Source: an uncultured Eubacteriales bacterium (lineage in GTDB: Bacteria > Bacillota > Clostridia > Oscillospirales > CAG-272). From it: a stretch of 7,394 bases of DNA. Below the pieces are notes generated by a model, which was given only the letters and a program-made list of their open reading frames with translations, was not told the origin of the DNA and made no database searches. The position numbers were made by a program, and so were the translations under genes. This document shows positions 5,508-7,394 of the stretch, piece after piece. Each line of letters begins with the position of its first letter. Within the stretch, counting starts at the first letter, position 1. The DNA lies in assembly GCA_905210485.1 (NCBI GenBank), contig CAJLXA010000061.1, forward strand, positions 1 to 7,394, given 5' to 3'.

Positions 5508-6299
5508 TTATCCTCCTATCTGGCAGAAGAGTCCGCTTTCGCATGCCACGGAAAGCAGATACTCCATGTGTTCACGCGTCGGCGGCGTCAGTTCCGCCAG
5601 CGTGTACTCACGGCCGAGCGCCGCGTATTTATCCTGTCCGAGCCGATGATAAGGCAAAAGGTGAAGCCGCGATGCGCCGGGAATCTTCGCGGCAAAACGG
5701 GCAATATCCCGTATCTCTTCCGCCGTATCGTTGAAACCGGGGATTACCGGTACGCGAACCACATACGATTTGGCAAGCGAAGCGATAAGCGGCGCATTGC
5801 GCAGGATCGGTTCGTTTGACACGCCCGTATAGGCCTTATGTTTTTCGGGATTCATGTGTTTTATATCCATCAGCACCGTATCGGCAAGCGGTATCACATC
5901 GGAAACGGTCGCCGTTGACGCGTAACCCGTCGTTTCGATACAGGTATTGATGCCGTTATCATGCGCGAGCATAAAGAGCGCCCGTGCAAATGCCGGCTGA
6001 CCGAGCGCTTCGCCGCCCGACAACGTCAGACCGCCGCCGCTGCGCAGATAATAGGGATAATCTTTCACAACGGTTTTCATGACCTCTCCCGCCGTAACGT
6101 CGCTGCCCATGATTTTCTCCGGTTTTCCCGGCATATGCATCGGAACAGGCGTAAATTCCTGTCCCTCGGGATTGCAACACCAGCGGCAACGGAGAGGACA
6201 CCCTTTCAGGAACACGATTGTGCGGATTCCCGGACCGTCATGTATGGAAAACCGCTGTATATCGAATATGCGACCTGTTATATTGCTGTAATCTTCCAC
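5508..6299 (-). CDS. Glycyl-radical enzyme activating protein (radical SAM)
   Basis: A 263-residue radical SAM enzyme that uses a [4Fe-4S] cluster and S-adenosylmethionine to place the glycyl radical on its partner enzyme. The family opening FSIHDGPGIRT (17-27) and the cluster motif CPLRCRWC (Cys34, 38, 41, followed by a fourth Cys42) are intact. GGGLTLSGGEAL (88-99), IETTGYA (121-127), MDIKHM (144-149), RVPVIPGFNDT (182-192) and HLLPYHRLGQDKY (213-225) follow in the usual order. Only 46 residues without further cysteines separate the cluster motif from GGGLTLSGGE. The ferredoxin-like insert with extra clusters, usual in activases of choline lyase and glycerol dehydratase, is therefore missing, as in pyruvate formate-lyase activase. 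The start is GTG 6299, with AGGA 5-6 nt upstream and no suitable ATG. It lies 30 nt after the glycyl radical enzyme stop, its presumed substrate. Confidence 0.95.
   Translation of the reverse strand: MEDYSNITGRIFDIQRFSIHDGPGIRTIVFLKGCPLRCRWCCNPEGQEFTPVPMHMPGKPEKIMGSDVTAGEVMKTVVKDYPYYLRSGGGLTLSGGEALGQPAFARALFMLAHDNGINTCIETTGYASTATVSDVIPLADTVLMDIKHMNPEKHKAYTGVSNEPILRNAPLIASLAKSYVVRVPVIPGFNDTAEEIRDIARFAAKIPGASRLHLLPYHRLGQDKYAALGREYTLAELTPPTREHMEYLLSVACESGLFCQIGG
5511..5517 (-). promoter_or_regulatory. Ribosome binding site of the shell protein gene, encoded by the last activase codons
   Basis: AGGAGGA (5517-5511) coincides with the last codons of the activase (Ile-Gly-Gly, then TAA). It sits 5 nt before ATG 5505. 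It decides the shell protein start and couples the two genes. Confidence 0.85.
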
Positions 6300-6329
6300 G
6301 GTTTTCCTGTCCTTTCCCCGCCCCGGAGA

Positions 6330-7394
6330 TCAGAATCCCTGCTCGGTACGGTTGATAATATCGTCCTGCAAACTGCGCGAAAGCGTTGTAAACAACGCGC
6401 TGTATCCCGCAACGCGGACAACGAGCGTTTTATAATTTTCGGGGTGTTTCTGCGCGTCGATCAACGTTTCGCGCGTAACGACGTTAAATTGCATATGCAT
6501 GCCTTTCTGGTCGAAGAAAGAGCGGATAAGCGCCACAAACTTCTGAAGTCCCTCCATGCCGGCAAGAGCGGACGGATGGAATTTCTGATTGAAAAGCGTG
6601 CCGTTTGAGGCAATTGCGTGGTCGAGCTTCGCCACCGAATTCGCCGTGGCGGTCGGACCGCAGACATCGCGCCCGGAGCACGGGCCGACGCCGTCCGCAA
6701 TCGGCGTAAACGCAAGACGGCCGTCAGGCGTCGCGCCGGTCTGCGCGCCAAGCGGAACATTGGCCGAAACAGGATAAAGTCCTGCCTGGAAAATACCGCC
6801 GCGGCAGTTTTTATATTTTTCCACCTCGCGCGTGTAAGTGTATGCCACGTCGCGGGCAAAAAGATCAATTTCGGGAATATCGTTGCCGTACTTCGGGCAA
6901 GCGTCGATCAGGTCGCGGATCTCGCGGATTGTCTTCCTGTCGATGCCGTCATTGGTTACCTCAACGTGAAAGAAGATCGGTGCATCGCTGTTGGCGCTCG
7001 ACTCTTCCTCCCAGTGGCGATCCTCTTCCTTGAGATCAATGTGAAAGATTGCACGCAGCGCGATCGCCGACATGATGATGCCGACCACGCCCAGAGGGTA
7101 GGCGCATGCGTAGGCGACGGCGATGTTCTCGCCCTTGTAGCCGAGCATGTCGAGCGCTTCCTGCGTGGCGCCCAGTCCCGGCGTATTGGTGACGGCGCCG
7201 AAGTGAACGCCAAGCATTTGTGGCAGCGTCACAGTTCCCTTGAGCGTAAAAAAGAACGCTACGGTAAGCGCGATGCTCAATACCACGGCAAGAATCGTAA
7301 GACCGTTGAGCTGCAGGCCGCCGCTCTTGAACGAGGCAAAAAACGAGGGGCCGACCTGAAGCCCGATGAAGAACACGAAAAGGATGAGCCCGAA
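6330..7394 (-). CDS. Chimeric reading frame: AspT/YidE-type antiporter part fused to the C-terminus of a BMC glycyl radical enzyme (partial)
   Basis: The frame enters at the window edge (FGLILFVFFIGLQVGP) and is open to the TGA at 6332-6330, 354 residues. The first ~155 are hydrophobic helices of the aspartate-alanine exchanger/YidE family (GLQVGPSFF; LGVHFGAVTNTPGLGA; AYPLGVVGIIM), followed by the start of an RCK_C domain (FFHVEVTNDGIDRKTIREI). From CPKYGND on, the protein is instead a glycyl radical enzyme of the choline lyase/diol dehydratase type: GLYPVSANVPLGAQTGATPDGR, VAKLDHAIASNGTLFNQKFHP and the radical loop RVAGYSA, whose glycine codon is 6407-6405. The ~600 or more residues with the catalytic Cys and Glu are absent, so the chain cannot be an active glycyl radical enzyme alone. 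The radical site, the following activase and the shell gene show that an intact enzyme belongs here. The ending DDIINRTEQGF recalls propanediol/glycerol dehydratases, but the substrate is not certain. GTG 7376 is an internal Val, not a start. Confidence 0.85.
   Translation of the reverse strand, partial: FGLILFVFFIGLQVGPSFFASFKSGGLQLNGLTILAVVLSIALTVAFFFTLKGTVTLPQMLGVHFGAVTNTPGLGATQEALDMLGYKGENIAVAYACAYPLGVVGIIMSAIALRAIFHIDLKEEDRHWEEESSANSDAPIFFHVEVTNDGIDRKTIREIRDLIDACPKYGNDIPEIDLFARDVAYTYTREVEKYKNCRGGIFQAGLYPVSANVPLGAQTGATPDGRLAFTPIADGVGPCSGRDVCGPTATANSVAKLDHAIASNGTLFNQKFHPSALAGMEGLQKFVALIRSFFDQKGMHMQFNVVTRETLIDAQKHPENYKTLVVRVAGYSALFTTLSRSLQDDIINRTEQGF
6899..6929 (-). other. Junction between antiporter and glycyl radical enzyme sequence
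   Basis: The protein changes family within IREIRDLIDACPKYGND. KTIREIRDLI fits the RCK_C domain of the antiporter, and PKYGND is invariant in glycyl radical enzymes. The DNA here contains TCGCGGAT twice at a 9-bp period (6913-6920 and 6922-6929), giving Ile-Arg-Glu-Ile-Arg-Asp. Short homology of this kind could have allowed a recombination event or an assembly error. Confidence 0.6.

Noticed and set aside
5506..5544. Longer start of the shell protein at 5544
   Set aside because: The extra 13 residues are antisense-like arginine-rich sequence within the activase end; the AGGAGGA site points to ATG 5505, and PduU proteins begin near there.
7374..7376. GTG at 7376 as the start of the antiporter/GRE frame
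   Set aside because: The frame is open to the window edge, and the upstream residues FGLILF continue the family's membrane helix, so this is an internal valine.

Overview
The window looks like chromosomal DNA of an endospore-forming Clostridia-type Firmicute with roughly balanced GC. It carries an alpha/beta-type small acid-soluble spore protein gene with a sigma-G-like promoter, AGGAGG-type ribosome binding sites, a classical TTGACT-17-TATAAT promoter and strong intrinsic terminators. I cannot place it more precisely than that.

Left part (1-1674). At the very left edge, A-tracts followed by TTGACA on the minus strand look like the upstream half of a strong promoter whose -10 box and gene lie outside. 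Next comes a monocistronic spore protein gene (minus strand, 167-364) with its own terminator. A divergent single-gene unit (plus strand, 668-1630) encodes a Gfo/Idh/MocA-family NAD(P)-dependent oxidoreductase. It ends at a 34-bp perfect palindrome that can terminate transcription from both sides.

Right part (1671-7394, all minus strand, read from high to low coordinates). This is the downstream end of a bacterial microcompartment (BMC) locus of the glycyl-radical type. The order is: the C-terminal part of a glycyl radical enzyme (GRE), a GRE-activating radical SAM enzyme, a PduU/EutS-type shell protein, an EutP/PduV-type GTPase, a ParA/MinD-type ATPase, a 75-residue basic and Ala/Pro-rich protein, and a 72-residue single-pass membrane protein. 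From the activase to the membrane protein the genes overlap or sit within a few bases of each other, and several ribosome binding sites lie inside the preceding gene. After an 86-bp gap follow a membrane-anchored trigger-factor-like foldase and a small lipoprotein, which may or may not belong to the same transcript.

Two things stand out. First, the ParA-type ATPase and the small basic protein behind it have the organisation of a cargo-positioning pair such as McdA/McdB of carboxysomes. The small protein ends in a tail, LGEELPYY, that resembles the LGEELHYF segment of the neighbouring EutP/PduV GTPase; the two share a 16-nt exact match in the same frame. This suggests a BMC-positioning module coupled to the GTPase. 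Second, the GRE reading frame is a chimera. Its upstream part is the membrane and RCK_C region of an AspT/YidE-type antiporter, and it switches in frame, at about 6899-6929, to the last ~190 residues of a GRE with the glycyl radical motif. The GRE catalytic barrel and Cys-loop are therefore missing. This is either a genuine deletion/fusion or an assembly chimera, and the sequence alone cannot tell which.
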